64,000 nt of DNA from Flectonema sp. DT1601 (taxonomy: Eukaryota; Euglenozoa; Diplonemea; Diplonemida; Diplonemidae), in contig OZ025865.1 in the NCBI GenBank assembly GCA_964019425.1, positions 373,501 to 437,500 on the forward strand. The letters are read 5' to 3'. A program made the translations under genes and the position numbers. Below the pieces are notes generated by a model. It saw nothing but the letters and a program-made list of their open reading frames with translations. It was not told the DNA's origin and did no database searches. Shown here in pieces: positions 45,968 through 57,500 of the stretch (position 1 is the first letter of the stretch; the number at the start of each line of letters is the position of its first letter).

Positions 45968-47828
45968 ATGAGGATGAGCCCACTGAAGTTGTTCCATTTT
46001 ATATTTTTCTTACTGGCCTAATCAATGATATCAATATTTTTTTTTGCATTTAACAAGTATTGTAAGAACGAAAAATAATGTTGGGGACAGCACACGTAAA
46101 CCTCCTTTAGCTTTATCAGTTTAAAGTCGGTTCACGGTTTCGTGTGACACAAACAAAAAACATCACAGTTGTTATATTATTATTTTTCTGTATAGTTTTA
46201 AGATAAAGTCAATTCTTTTTTGTATGCAAGGAGAATGGGGAAAAAAAAAAAAAAAAAAAAAAAATTAATTCTTCTCGTGGTAGCTAAATTGTTAGGGCTA
46301 CAGCATCCGTGTGTTTGTTTGTTTGTTTTTTTTTATCCGTGCGTCGTAATCCGTCAACTTTAATCAAATTGTGTGAGTGGTTCAATTAATAAGCTGGAGA
46401 ATGAAGTCCCTTTGGAACTTACTTAGTAGTGGCTTGAAACTACAGTGTATTATGGAACAGCAGAACAACGTGTTTTTTTTATTATTTGATGCACTTTTTT
46501 TTTCCATAAATTAAACTCATATTCTAACTGTTAGAGAGCTGAATCTGTGTGTTTTTTTTTTTTTTTTTTTGTACCTACAAAACCCATTGTTCGGTAGAAA
46601 GAGAATTGTGGCAGCGTATAATTACCTATTTCCTTTATTAGGATTTTGTACCCGGTTGCGTACAAACAACATAAAAGTGTGAGTGAGTAAAGTAAAAAAA
46701 AGTGAAGTTTGCCGATTCTTTTTTTTTTTTTTTTTTTTTAAATCCGTGCGTTGTGATTCCGTCAACTTTCATCAAAATTGAATCGTTCTATTTTTTGTTC
46801 TTTTAAATTTTTGTTTCCCTGTTTTTATGATTAAAAAAAAATAAAATATAAAAATAATAAATAATTGCCTTCTTGGGGATTAACTGTCTTGTTTTTTTTT
46901 ATTTATTTTTTTTTATTCCTGTATTGGAAGGATAGATCTGTGTTTGTAGTTAATTAAAAAAAGAAGGTTGACAAAGTGATTTTCTTGTTTTTTTTTTTTT
47001 TTTTTTTTGACGTAGAGTTTTAAATAACAAACATCGATTCATAACTACATATTGGTATCATCTCGTTCTGTTTTTTTTTTTTTTTTTTTTTTGTTTTTCT
47101 CAATTTAAAAGTTTCACTCAGAAGACGATGATTTAAAGAGTGTGTTAATCCATTTTTTTTTTTTTTTTTTTTTCTTCTGACAGTAGTCAGAGAAGAAAAC
47201 TATTCAGATTGAGAGAACGGTATTTCATGTGTGTCACCTGTGCGACAAGATTTTTGTCTGCGTTCAACGAAATACAAGGCTAATCAGAATGGGGTTTTCA
47301 AAAAAAAAAAACCACTTAAGGAGAGTTTTTTTTCCCTTCTTTTTTTTTTCTCTCTTTTTTTTCTGTGTGTATCTGTTTGGTTCTGTTCTCTGGTATAACT
47401 TTGTTCGGATATCTTATTATCCGAGGGTGGTCTATATACAGGAGGTTTTTTTTTTTTTTTTTTTTTTGTGTTTTATTTATCTAACTGACCCATATCAGTG
47501 CTGCAGTATTGGTGGTTCAACAGTTAAGCGTGTCATGTATGCAGTCCTTTTTGTTGAATATTTAGTTTTTTTTACTTCAACACAGGTACGGAATCCATCC
47601 ATCCCTTATGTTGTGGAGTATGGCTGGGGCGGCACATCTGTTACACATTAACGCAGGTGTCCAAAGGCAAGCTCAGTGAGAACAGAAATCTCCCCTTTGT
47701 TAGTATCAATCTGATTACGTCGTTAAAGTGTCAGTCAGTATGTTGAAAGGTGACTCCTGTCACAAATATGGTTGGTTTATTTTTTTAACACGGAAAGTTT
47801 AAAAAAAAAAAAACATCTTCCCATTTCA
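45968..47828. other. spacer, 1.86 kb, no gene seen
   Basis: 3' UTR and many A/T runs. The frame at 47229-47651 is built from T runs and has no domain. Two related stretches (TTTATCCGTGCGTCGTAATC near 46330 and AAATCCGTGCGTTGTGATTC near 46740) are a small local duplication. Ends in CCATTTCAG (47829). Confidence 0.5.
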
Positions 47829-47855
47829 GACTAATCACTTTTTTACATAACAACC

Positions 47856-50800
47856 ATGGCTGACTACAGCATGTTGATTGGTGGTAAGCTAGTTAAGGGT
47901 GACGAGACCTTCGATGTTATCAACCCAGCAGTTGGCAAATCGTTCGCTAAGGCCCCTCACTGCACTGAACAGCATTGTAAAGACGCTGTCGCTGCAGCGA
48001 AGGATGCTTTCCCATCCTGGGCAGCCACTCCAATTGAACAAAGAAAGGAAATTGTTCAAAAGGCTCTCGGAATTATCTCTGAGAACACGGAGAAGATCGC
48101 TGAGGTTCTCTGCAAGGAACAGGGAAAGCCAAAGGGAGGTGAGACTCCAGAAAGGCAGATGGTTGGTGCGACCTTTGAAATGCTCTTCACTCAGGGAATC
48201 ATTGCCAGCTCACTTAAACTGAACCCTGAACCAATTACCAACATGGACACTCCAGGAAGTAAGGTTGACGTCATCAGAAAGCCAATCGGACCAGTCGTTG
48301 GTATCCTTCCATGGAACTTCCCAGTCGCCATGTTGTTCCAGAAGGCTGCTCCTGCTCTCGTTCTCGGAAACACTTTCGTTGCCAAGCCATCGCCGTTCAC
48401 TCCGCTTACGACTTTGCTCTGCGGTGAGCTTCTCAAGGACTGCTTCCCTCCTGGTGTTCTAAACATCATCACCGCTGATGACAACAAGTTCAGAGCTGGT
48501 GCCGTCCTCACTTCCCACCCTGACATCAGAAAGGTTTCCTTCACGGGATCTGTCCCAACTGGTAAGGCCATTATGAAATGTTGTGCCGAGGATGTGAAGC
48601 GTGTCACTCTCGAAATGGGAGGTAACGATGTTGCCATCGTACGTGAAGACTGTGACGTCAAGAAAACCGCGCAGGGTGTCTTTAAGGGAGCGTTCATCAA
48701 CTCCGGACAGGTCTGTGTTGCCATCAAGCGTGCGTACGTTCACAAGAAGATCTACGACGAGTTCGTAAAGGAGATTACTGAAGTTGCAAAGAACTCGAAG
48801 GTATGTAATTTACTGTTTGTCTGGTGTTCCATAATCTCTTTACTCACCAAATTAAAAACAGTGGGGTGACGGAATGGAACCAACCACTGAGTATGGTCCT
48901 CTGAACAACAAGATGCAGTACGACAAGGTGTTGGAATTCATCTCCGACGCCAAGAAGAATGGCGCCACCATCGAGACTGGAGGAAAGGCTATGGAGAGAG
49001 ATGGATTCTTCATTGAGCCAACAATTGTTACTGGTATTAAGGAAGGTGTTATGTTGGTTGATGAGGAACAGTTTGGACCTGTACTTCCAGTTATCCAATA
49101 TGAAGAAGATGATGATGCCGTAAAGAGAGCAAACAACTCTCTGTACGGACTTGGAGGAAGTGTTTGGTCTTCTGACCTCAACAAGGCCAACGAGTTGGCT
49201 GCTAAAATTGACGCTGGAACTGTTTGGGTTAACGAGCATCTTGGAAACACGAACTTCTCACCATTCGGTGGGTTCAAGTGGTCTGGTCTTGGAAGAGAAG
49301 GTGGGTTCTCTGACATCGGTACTTGGACTGAAATGCAATCCTTGAAGACTAGTAAACCAGATGGTGTAGACCCTGCTCCTCCAGCAATGCCGGCATCCCA
49401 AAGTGGAACTAAGCTCTCAGAAGACTACAAAATGTGTATCAACGGTGAATTAGTTTCCACAAAGGAAACCTTCGACGTTATTAACCCTGCTACTGGCAAG
49501 GCGTTTGCAAAGGCTCCTCACTGCACTGAGGATGACTGCAATGCGGCTGTTAAGGCTGCTGTTGATGCCTTCCCATCATGGGCCGCTACCCCAATTGCTA
49601 AGCGTAAGGAATGTTTACAAAAGGCTCTTGGTGTTCTTATGGCAGCCAAGGACGAAATTTCGGAACTCCTTTGCAAAGAACAGGGAAAGCCAAAGGGTGG
49701 TGAAACTGCGGAACGTTCATCCGTTGGAGCCACTTTTGAGATGATGTTTACTGCCGGTATTATTAGCAACTCTCTGGCCCTCTCACCAGATGCCAACAAC
49801 ACACTCGATGACGAAACTGCCAGCGTAAACGTCATCAGAAAGCCAATCGGACCAGTCGTTGGTATCCTTCCATGGAACTTCCCAGTCGCCATGTTGTGGC
49901 AGAAGGCTGCTCCTGCTCTCGTTCTCGGAAACACTTTCGTTGCCAAGCCATCGCCGTTCACTCCACTGACTTCTTTGGTTTGTTGTGAACTTATCAAGGA
50001 CTGCTTCCCTCCTGGTGTTCTAAACATCATCACCGCTGATGACAACAAGTTCAGGGCTGGTGCCGTCCTCACTTCCCACCCTGACATCAGAAAGGTTTCC
50101 TTCACGGGATCTGTCCCAACTGGTAAGGCCATTATGAAATGTTGCGCTGAACATGTGAAGCGTGTCACTCTCGAAATGGGAGGTAACGATGCTGCCATCG
50201 TACGTGAGGACTGCGACGTAAAGAAGGCTGCTCAGGGTGTCTTTAAGGGAGCGTTCATCAACTCTGGACAGGTCTGTGTTGCCATCAAGCGTGCGTACGT
50301 TCACAAGAAGATCTACAGCGAGTTCGTAAAGGAGATTACTGAAGTTGCAAAGAACTCGAAGGTATGTAATTTACTGTTTGCTTATAATTGGGTTCGTGTG
50401 CATTCAAGAATGTGTCAAATGTAAGTACGAATTGGTATTTACAAATTTGACTTTACTCATCAAATTAAAAACAGTGGGGTGACGGAATGGAACCAACCAC
50501 TGAGTATGGTCCTCTGAACAACAAGATGCAGTACGACAAGGTGTTGGAATTCATCTCCGACGCCAAGAAGAACGGCGCCACCATCGAGACTGGAGGAAAG
50601 GCTATGGAGAGAGATGGATTCTTCATTGAGCCAACAATTGTTACTGGTATTAAGGAAGGTGTTATGTTGGTTGATGAGGAACAGTTTGGACCTGTACTTC
50701 CAGTTATCCAATATGAAGAAGATGATGATGCCGTAAAGAGAGCAAACAACTCTCTGTACGGACTTGGAGGAAGTGTTTGGTCTTCTGACCTCAACAAGGC

Positions 50801-50978
50801 CAACGAGTTGGCTGCTAAAATTGACGCTGGAACTGTTTGGGTTAACGAGCATCTTGGAAACACGAACTTCTCACCATTCGGTGGGTTCAAGTGGTCTGGT
50901 CTTGGAAGAGAAGGTGGGTTCTCTGACATCGGTACTTGGACTGAAATGCAATCCTTGAAGACTGCTAAGGTCTGCTAA
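47856..50978 (+). CDS. tandem-fused aldehyde dehydrogenase (two ALDH domains)
   Basis: Three exons, 47856-48800, 48862-50361 and 50475-50978, encode 982 aa with two complete ALDH domains. Domain 1 spans about 1-478 with Glu 253 (LEMGGND) and Cys 287 (INSGQVC). A Pro/Ala/Ser linker covers about 479-505. Domain 2 covers about 506-982 with Glu 753 and Cys 787. Both domains keep GILPWNFPVAM and FTGSVPTGKAI, so both should oxidise an aldehyde to an acid with NAD(P). The GQVC-VAIKR type resembles cytosolic medium-chain aldehyde enzymes. An intron interrupts each domain at the same codon (NSK/WGDG). The second coding block of each domain is almost identical at DNA level. No targeting signal is seen. 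The acceptor AG is 26 nt before the ATG. Confidence 0.93.
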
Positions 50979-51780
50979 AGTGTTTCCTCTTCTCAAGTTT
51001 TCTCTTATTAAAGCTGGAGCGAGATATTCTTCCTTGTGTACATGCACACATGCAGCTACTTACAACCTAATCTTATCCTCTATTGTATAAGTGCGTGTTA
51101 TTTTAATAAAGAAACTATTTTTTTTTTCTCTCTTTTCTGCGTACTGCTTGTTTCATGTAGCTTGGTTGTGATTCTTCAGTCACTTATTAAATGCTCATTA
51201 ACTCGCTTCTCCCTCCTTTTATATGGCAACGGGTTAGGGCCTAACCCTAAATTCAGTTTCAAGTTGCTTTATAAAGCCTATAAAGTACTTCTCCAGCTAT
51301 GGTTTGTTTTGCTTTTTAGTTCTTGGGACGTGATACTAATCCTGCAAAGCAGTATTTCCCTTGAAAATTAAAAGTAAGACTACTGTGACCCATTATTTTT
51401 TAACTCTCGACCTTAATTATCGCAAGAAGCGAAACGAGGCGACTGGTTATTTCCTTTTTTTTTGCGGTTTTTTACTGTTTTTTTTTTGCTTCCGCACTGG
51501 CTGCCCGTGGAAATTGTCTCTTGTTTTCCCACACATGAAAATTTCACACCGGAGGCATATTTCCGTCTTTTTTTGGTCGCCGACAAAAGTACGAAAATTG
51601 TGGCCCTGTTGGAAATTTTCGCCAGACTGGGTTTGGGTGGTTTGTACACGTATGGAATATCTGTTTCATTGGTGAGAAGTGAATCAAAAAGAGTCTTTCA
51701 CATCTGGAACGTAGGTACCGCTTGTGTCACTGGACGGTGATTGTTTTTCCGCTTTCTTTTTACACATTTCACTCTAAATC
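50979..51780. other. spacer, 0.8 kb
   Basis: 3' UTR and unique sequence. The frame at 51462-51740 has some hydrophobic character but no start context or domain. It precedes the acceptor AAATCAG (51781-51782). I see no supportable gene. Confidence 0.4.
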
Positions 51781-51796
51781 AGCAATTATAAAGAAA

Positions 51797-52294
51797 ATGG
51801 ATTTGTTTCGTTTATGGGTAACTTTCTTGGGTGTGTTTGAATTCTTGCCACTTGTGCAGCTGTTTAACGGTGCTCGCTTGAGTGAGATGTCCCCAGTTTT
51901 CTTCCCTGATGAAGAGTCTGAGAGGTTCCGCCTTTGGTATATTTGGACTCTCACCATTCTTTGCGTCAGTAGACTATTGTTAGCCTCTGACCCATTCAAC
52001 ACCGGCCTCCTGAGACTAAACGGGTTTATCCACGTAGCTGAAGCCTGTGTTTTTTTGACAGCATTCAAAGAAGTTGCTGTAAGTGCAACAAACCAGGTTA
52101 CATCAGGAGTGGCCCTTCCACCATTAGTTATTGGTATGTTTCATTCACTTAATTGGTTCATAGACAGGAAAGTCGTTTTCAAAAAACAAAACAAAACAGA
52201 GGCATCAGTTGTTCTTGTAGTTGTGATGCTGAACGCCATTATATTCCCAGTTGCTGCATTGAGCAGACGGCGTCAAAAAGTGAAGGCCGAATAG
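51797..52294 (+). CDS. small four-helix membrane protein, Erg28-like
   Basis: 165 aa from the ATG 14 nt after the acceptor. Four hydrophobic helices: FRLWVTFLGVFEFLPLVQLF, WTLTILCVSRLLLASDPF, LNGFIHVAEACVFLTAF and a C-terminal pair ending in a basic RRRQKVKAE tail, which could be a lysine-type ER retrieval signal. Size, helix pattern and the W-T....R....D-P... then H..E...F arrangement recall Erg28, the ER scaffold of sterol C4-demethylation. The match is weak and I am not sure. It could equally be an unrelated small ER protein. Confidence 0.45.
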   Translation: MDLFRLWVTFLGVFEFLPLVQLFNGARLSEMSPVFFPDEESERFRLWYIWTLTILCVSRLLLASDPFNTGLLRLNGFIHVAEACVFLTAFKEVAVSATNQVTSGVALPPLVIGMFHSLNWFIDRKVVFKKQNKTEASVVLVVVMLNAIIFPVAALSRRRQKVKAE

Positions 52295-52418
52295 AGAAAA
52301 AGGATTATTATAGAAGGTGAGGGGTATTTAGGTAAAGCGAACGATATTTAGCGGTTTTTTTTTTTCTTTTCTCCTCCTTGATTTTACTTTTATCTCACCA
52401 CACAGCACACACCACGAA

Positions 52419-53651
52419 ATGTCTGGCGATGGAGGAAGCGGACCTCGAAGGCGAAGCGTTGGATTTAGTTATGAGGGATTGACTGAGACTTCATGCAAGT
52501 CTTTGAAACTCTTTGTTGAGAAACCACCACCCCGAATGCTTTGCGACATTGGAAAAGGAGTGTTAAATGAGCCAATGATAAATAAAGCATGCAGACACCA
52601 GTATTGTAAAATGTGTATAATGGAAATGATAAAAACAAGTCTAAGATGTCCCGTGTCAGGTTGTCCAGAGAGGGTTGCACAGCATATGCTTCACCCTCTC
52701 GATGGCTATTCAAATGAAATACAACAGCTGCATGTGAGATGTGTCAATCAAGATAAAGGATGCACTTGGATCGGACCTCTTGGTGACACCGACACGCACA
52801 TGCGAAGCTGTAAACAGTTACTTCCAATAACATGTGAGATGTGTAAGCAACGTGTTCCTCGAAATCAAATGGCTGAACATGCAACAAGCTCATGTCCTAA
52901 ATTACCTGCTGTTTGCAGTTACTGTGGAATTGCTACACTGGCAGCAACTGTTGCTTATCACATTAGCTATGAATGTCCAAAAAGTCCAAAGGAACTCCCT
53001 TTCAATCCACCACCCAGAGAAATGCCTATGGAGAGAGAGAGGTCAAAAGAACAAAACACCTTGTCTGTTCCATCATTTAACCCAAAAGCCTCTCCCAGAG
53101 GAAGTATTTTAAGAAAAGCCTGCTGGGGTGCCAAAGAGAATGATATGGTCATCGTTGATTTTGAAGACAGAAAATCGTCAGTTGAGAGTGACGGTGTTTC
53201 TCCAACATGCAGAGAAGCAAATGACAATGCAGACTACCGCCGACTCAAGAAAGCTTCTTTTAGTAAAGTGGGAAAAGAAGATCAAATAGCTGACAGGGCA
53301 ATCCGAGTTCCTGACACATTAGAGTTGTCGACATATTCATCCTGCCTCCCATCTGAAAATTTACATTGTCCAACTCAAACTCGAAAGGTTGGCTCACCAA
53401 CCCCAAGCTTTGACCTCTGGGAAAAAATTGAAAATGTAAAAAACAACATCGATGGTGCCAATGCCAATCCAGATGCCACCCTCCTGCTATTGCTTTCTGC
53501 AGTGACCAGTCTTCAAGACAGGGTCCAGAACTTGGAGAGCGAGAATGAGAATTTAAAAGGGCAACTTGAAAAACGACGACCCTTGGCATCACCTAATTCT
53601 CCCATTCCTTCGCCTGGGCTTGTGCCGCTTAAGTTAGGAGTGTTGAAGTGA
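52419..53651 (+). CDS. RING and TRAF-type zinc-finger protein
   Basis: 410 aa, ATG 13 nt after CACCACACAG. A RING-like finger lies at about 42-95 (CDI...CRHQYCKMCI...CPVSGC), followed by TRAF-type zinc fingers at about 108-190 (RCVNQDKGCTWIG, HMRSC, CEMCKQRVPR, H..SCP, CSYCG, H..YECP). A long Ser/Pro/Lys-rich region follows, then a short coiled coil at about 355-385 (LQDRVQNLESENENLKGQLE). There is no MATH domain, so it is not a classical metazoan TRAF; protists have many RING-TRAF-finger proteins of this kind. Probably an E3 ligase or scaffold; target unknown. Confidence 0.8.
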   Translation: MSGDGGSGPRRRSVGFSYEGLTETSCKSLKLFVEKPPPRMLCDIGKGVLNEPMINKACRHQYCKMCIMEMIKTSLRCPVSGCPERVAQHMLHPLDGYSNEIQQLHVRCVNQDKGCTWIGPLGDTDTHMRSCKQLLPITCEMCKQRVPRNQMAEHATSSCPKLPAVCSYCGIATLAATVAYHISYECPKSPKELPFNPPPREMPMERERSKEQNTLSVPSFNPKASPRGSILRKACWGAKENDMVIVDFEDRKSSVESDGVSPTCREANDNADYRRLKKASFSKVGKEDQIADRAIRVPDTLELSTYSSCLPSENLHCPTQTRKVGSPTPSFDLWEKIENVKNNIDGANANPDATLLLLLSAVTSLQDRVQNLESENENLKGQLEKRRPLASPNSPIPSPGLVPLKLGVLK

Positions 53652-53990
53652 GATTCCTTTGTTGCCAAGGCCAAGCATCCTTGGCAGTGTACACTACTGT
53701 TTGCAGACTATTTTACACCTATTTGTTTTCAGTTTCTTATTACCGCTGTTGCACTTTCACTTTCCAGTGGACGTCACAGCTAGCTGTTATGTTAACACCC
53801 AGCTGTTATTTTGTCAACTAACTTCGGTTTTATTTTGTCTTCCATGTTGCACTGCCATTATTGGCAGCTGAACAACTTAAGGCACGGATAATGTCAAGAA
53901 GGTGTTGTACATATTTAGTCAGATGAAAGTAAGTTCTGTCAAAGTATTTTCAGTACAGGAATAACAACACCGATTGGCAGATTAAAAAAA
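53652..53990. other. 3' region of the TRAF-finger gene
   Basis: T-rich 3' UTR. No further gene up to the tRNA, whose T7 terminator (minus strand) is at 53984-53990. Confidence 0.5.
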
Positions 53991-54062
53991 GGGCTCAGCA
54001 GAGAATCGAACTCTGGACCTCTCGCACCCAAAGCGAAAATCATGCCACTAGACCACTAAGCC
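53991..54062 (-). tRNA. tRNA-Pro (UGG)
   Basis: 72 nt on the minus strand. All arms pair: acceptor GGCTTAG/CTGAGCC with one G-T, anticodon stem TCGC/GCGA with loop TTTGGGT (anticodon TGG), and T arm CAGAG-TTCGATT-CTCTG. A box TAGTGGTCTAGTGG and B box AGTTCGATTCT are intact, and a run of seven T follows as a pol III terminator. The overall sequence is very close to eukaryotic tRNA-Pro. No intron. It lies antisense to the host gene array and just downstream of the LINE A-tail. Confidence 0.93.
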
Positions 54063-54562
54063 GACAATTCAAAAAAACCTTTTTTTTTTTGGTTACACTC
54101 GTCTGTGCTACCAAACTCTTTGTTTTTGTTCTTTTCACTTCTATGTTTTGTCTTTCTTTTATACTTTCTTTTGGTTTAAGTCTGACAAATTGGAAAACAC
54201 GGGAAACATAGGTAGGCTCCGCCTGAGGACGTAAGAAGAGCGGCAACGGAAAAATAAATGGTCACGCGTCCTTGAAATTGGACACATGAAGCTAATTCGG
54301 TTACCATTCCTACCATCGATAAGGAAAACAAAGAGTCGAGCATATAACTAGAGCGGTGGTCAAAGACCACTTGAACAGCCCGAAGGCCTGCCCTCAAGAG
54401 AAATTTGTAAGGAGAATAGGAGAAGAAGGAGACAGGAGTGTTGGAAGAGACACTGCGACAACACCGAAGGTGATGTGCAGTTACCCAACCAGGAGATGAT
54501 TGATAATGATGAAAATACTAAAATAATAACAAATTGATATTGGCGACTACATGTCACCTACT

Positions 54563-57500
54563 TTACTTCCAAAGTCTAAGGTTAGATGTTTGTTCCATCC
54601 ACCTTATGATCAACGCGAGTGATGGAAGCCACGCTAAAGTGAAGAGGGCTTCAAGGTTAGGAATTTCGTTGGCAATAATAAGTTCCCGGTCGCGATCCCA
54701 CTTGCCGGTCAGTGTTGAGAAGCCCAGGATTTTGAACCTGGCAGAGTCGAGTTTGGGAGATTGACATCCCTGCAGCAGGTGAACCTGTGAGGACGGTTCG
54801 CCACAAAATGGGCAGTCGATCGTCTTGCGCCAGTTCTGAATTAGCGGGTGACATCCTGTCCGGAAGTTCGCTATCCGTATCTCGTCGGCTCTTTCCATCC
54901 CAGGAGGGTATTTAACGGAACGGCCTCTGATGAGGTGTTTGTAGCAGGTGTAACCACTCACGTTAAGCAGATCCTTTTTGATGCAGCGCTTAACATGTGA
55001 TGATCGCGAGAAGTACGTGCCTTTGACTAGCACAGGTCGGATGTTCTTGTTGTGCGCTGCTTCCTTTGCAAGCGCGTCAACTTCATCGTGAAACTCGATT
55101 CCAATGTGCGAGGGGATGAATTGCAAATGCACTTTCATTTCACACATGCGCAGGTATTCTAGTATCTTGAGGGACTCAGTATTCCTCTGTCTGCACCTTC
55201 CACCCAGCAGTTCATCCAGAAGGGATTTTGAGTCCGTGAATAGCCTTACAGATCTCATTGAAGGATCTTTGCTAAACACTGTTCTCAGATGTCTAGCCGC
55301 GTTCTTCAGAGCATGTTGTTCAGCCCTGTAGCTGCAGTCAGCTTGATAAAGCCTAGACGCGTAAGCAGATCGAAGGCCGCTACGTGACTTGGCAATATGA
55401 GCCGCACCGGCCGCGCCGGAAGCAGAGTAGGAGCCATCGCAGTTGATTACCATGTCGACAGGAGGTAACGTTCCAATGTACGACATGAATTTTTCTTTGT
55501 CCACCGCAGGGTTCGCGGACTTCGGAAATCCGCAGCCGTTGCTAATCCTAAGGTTTGTCGGAGATACCCAGGGTTCCATCGAGTCAGGCTGTACAAGGCA
55601 CTGGCTTTCACGCTGGCTGTCAATGCCAGGAAGGAGGCCAGCCCAGTAGCTTTGGGTTGAGGCGAGTCTGTTGGTACTAGGTATCCAAGTCATGGCTTTA
55701 TACCTGTAGTACGCTATCTTGGTTTGCTTTTCAATCTGACGTTTAAAAGGAAGCATGTCCGCTTCCCACAGTAGAAGTTCTCTCGGTGTGCACCTGCTGC
55801 ATCCAGTAACCAGCCTGGCAACCTTCCTCAGTTCGAAATCAATACTATCAACGCTGTTGCTTATCAACCAACCAAAGCTATCGAGTGCATAAGAGATTCT
55901 CGCAGTTACGTAAAGGTTCTTGACCATATTTAGCGTTTTGTAGTCAAGATCATACGGTTGAAGGCATTGAAGCAGAGATATTCCCTTTTTCAGTTCTTCA
56001 TGAATCTTAGCCACCTGTTTGTGGAAAGTGAGTCTGTCGTCGATGTGAACTCCGAGGTATTTCACTGAGTCCACGATTGGCAACAGAAATGCGGTTTTAA
56101 ATCTGGCTTTCACCACCATCACGTTGTCTTCGAGAACAATATTCCGCAACATCACGTTGTCAAGTTCGTCTTGCGTTTTGATCGGAGTTCCATCAACCTC
56201 GAGAATAGTTTCGCCGCTTTGAAGCATGGGTCTAGAAGAGTTTAAGTTGATACTCTTTTCAATGTCACTATAGTCCATTTTGATAACGTTTTCCACAACA
56301 GATCTGGAAAATAGTAATTCGCGATTGCAGGTGTCGTTGAGAATCGTATCCTTCGTACGGACTTTCATCTTAAGAGCACAGGTCTTTGAGACCGACAGGG
56401 CCATGTCGTTGTCAGAACACCATTGATCCACTTTATCAAGTATTATTTGAGCATTTGAAAGAGCTTCTTCCATGTTATGTCCAGATACTACACATGCTGT
56501 ATCATCCGCATACAGAGCAGACGTCGTTGTTTCCTTCTCCAGTTCCAAAATCTTGCAGAGGTCATCAACGTAGATAAGATAGAGAAGAGGTCCCAGGATC
56601 GATCCCTGTGGAACCCCCTTAGCCAGAGTACGGAATTCGCTAAGATAACCATTCGCTTCAACTCTAACCTTCCTGTTTGTAAGAAAGTCTGTGATCCATC
56701 TGATAATAACATTCGGAACACCCATCTTTACCAATTTTAATAAAAGTATCTTATGGTTGATCCTGTCAAACGCAGCAGTAAAATCAAACGATAAGAACAC
56801 CGATCTCTTTCTCTTCATGTGCATCCTTACGACGGCATCTACCAAAACGGTGATCTGTTCGCAGGTATTTCTCCCCCTTCTGAATCCAGCCTGTAGTGGG
56901 CTGAGTGACGAATGTTTAGTGAGCCAGTGCATGAGTCGGTCATACACGAGCCTCTCCGCAAGTTTCCCAACAACCGATGTGAGCGTAATGGGTCTGAAAC
57001 TCTTCAGTTCATTTCGAGGTTTTCCAGCCTTGAACATAGGCTTGATTAAACCTTGTTTCCACTGGTACGGTACTTTTGAAGTCTTCCAGGAAGTGTTAAT
57101 AATTCTCAAGAGGTATTCCACTGTTGCCGGAGTGAAGTTTTTGATCATCTCATTGTGAACTCCATCAGGTCCTGCAGCCTTGCGGGTCTTCAGGTTCTTA
57201 ATCGCAGCTTTAATTTCAGCCATTGTGAAATCACAGCAAATATCTATTTCATTATCACCTTCTGAGAGTGCGGGGGCCTCTAGCGATAATATTTCCGATT
57301 TCGAGACAAACATGTCCAAGAATGCTGATGGGAGATCGCAGTCAGAGATGTTGTTGACACTGATATCTTTACCAGCATCTTGCTGCAGTTCTTTGATCTT
57401 CTTAAACGCAAAGGCAAAGTTGTTACCCTTGTCAAGTTGATCACGTAGGTGGACACCCTTCGATTTGGTAGAATCTGGAGTTGACGTCTTCCACTTTCGT

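Noticed and set aside
47229-47651. 140-codon frame upstream of the ALDH gene
   Set aside because: Mostly poly-Phe from T runs, no domain, no acceptor-ATG arrangement.
51361-51740. Extra exon or gene upstream of the Erg28-like gene
   Set aside because: Frames overlap in several phases and none joins the downstream gene with a proper intron.
54080-54090. Clear target-site duplication of the LINE
   Set aside because: The flank next to the tail has no convincing match near 60200-60460; both edges are A/T-rich.
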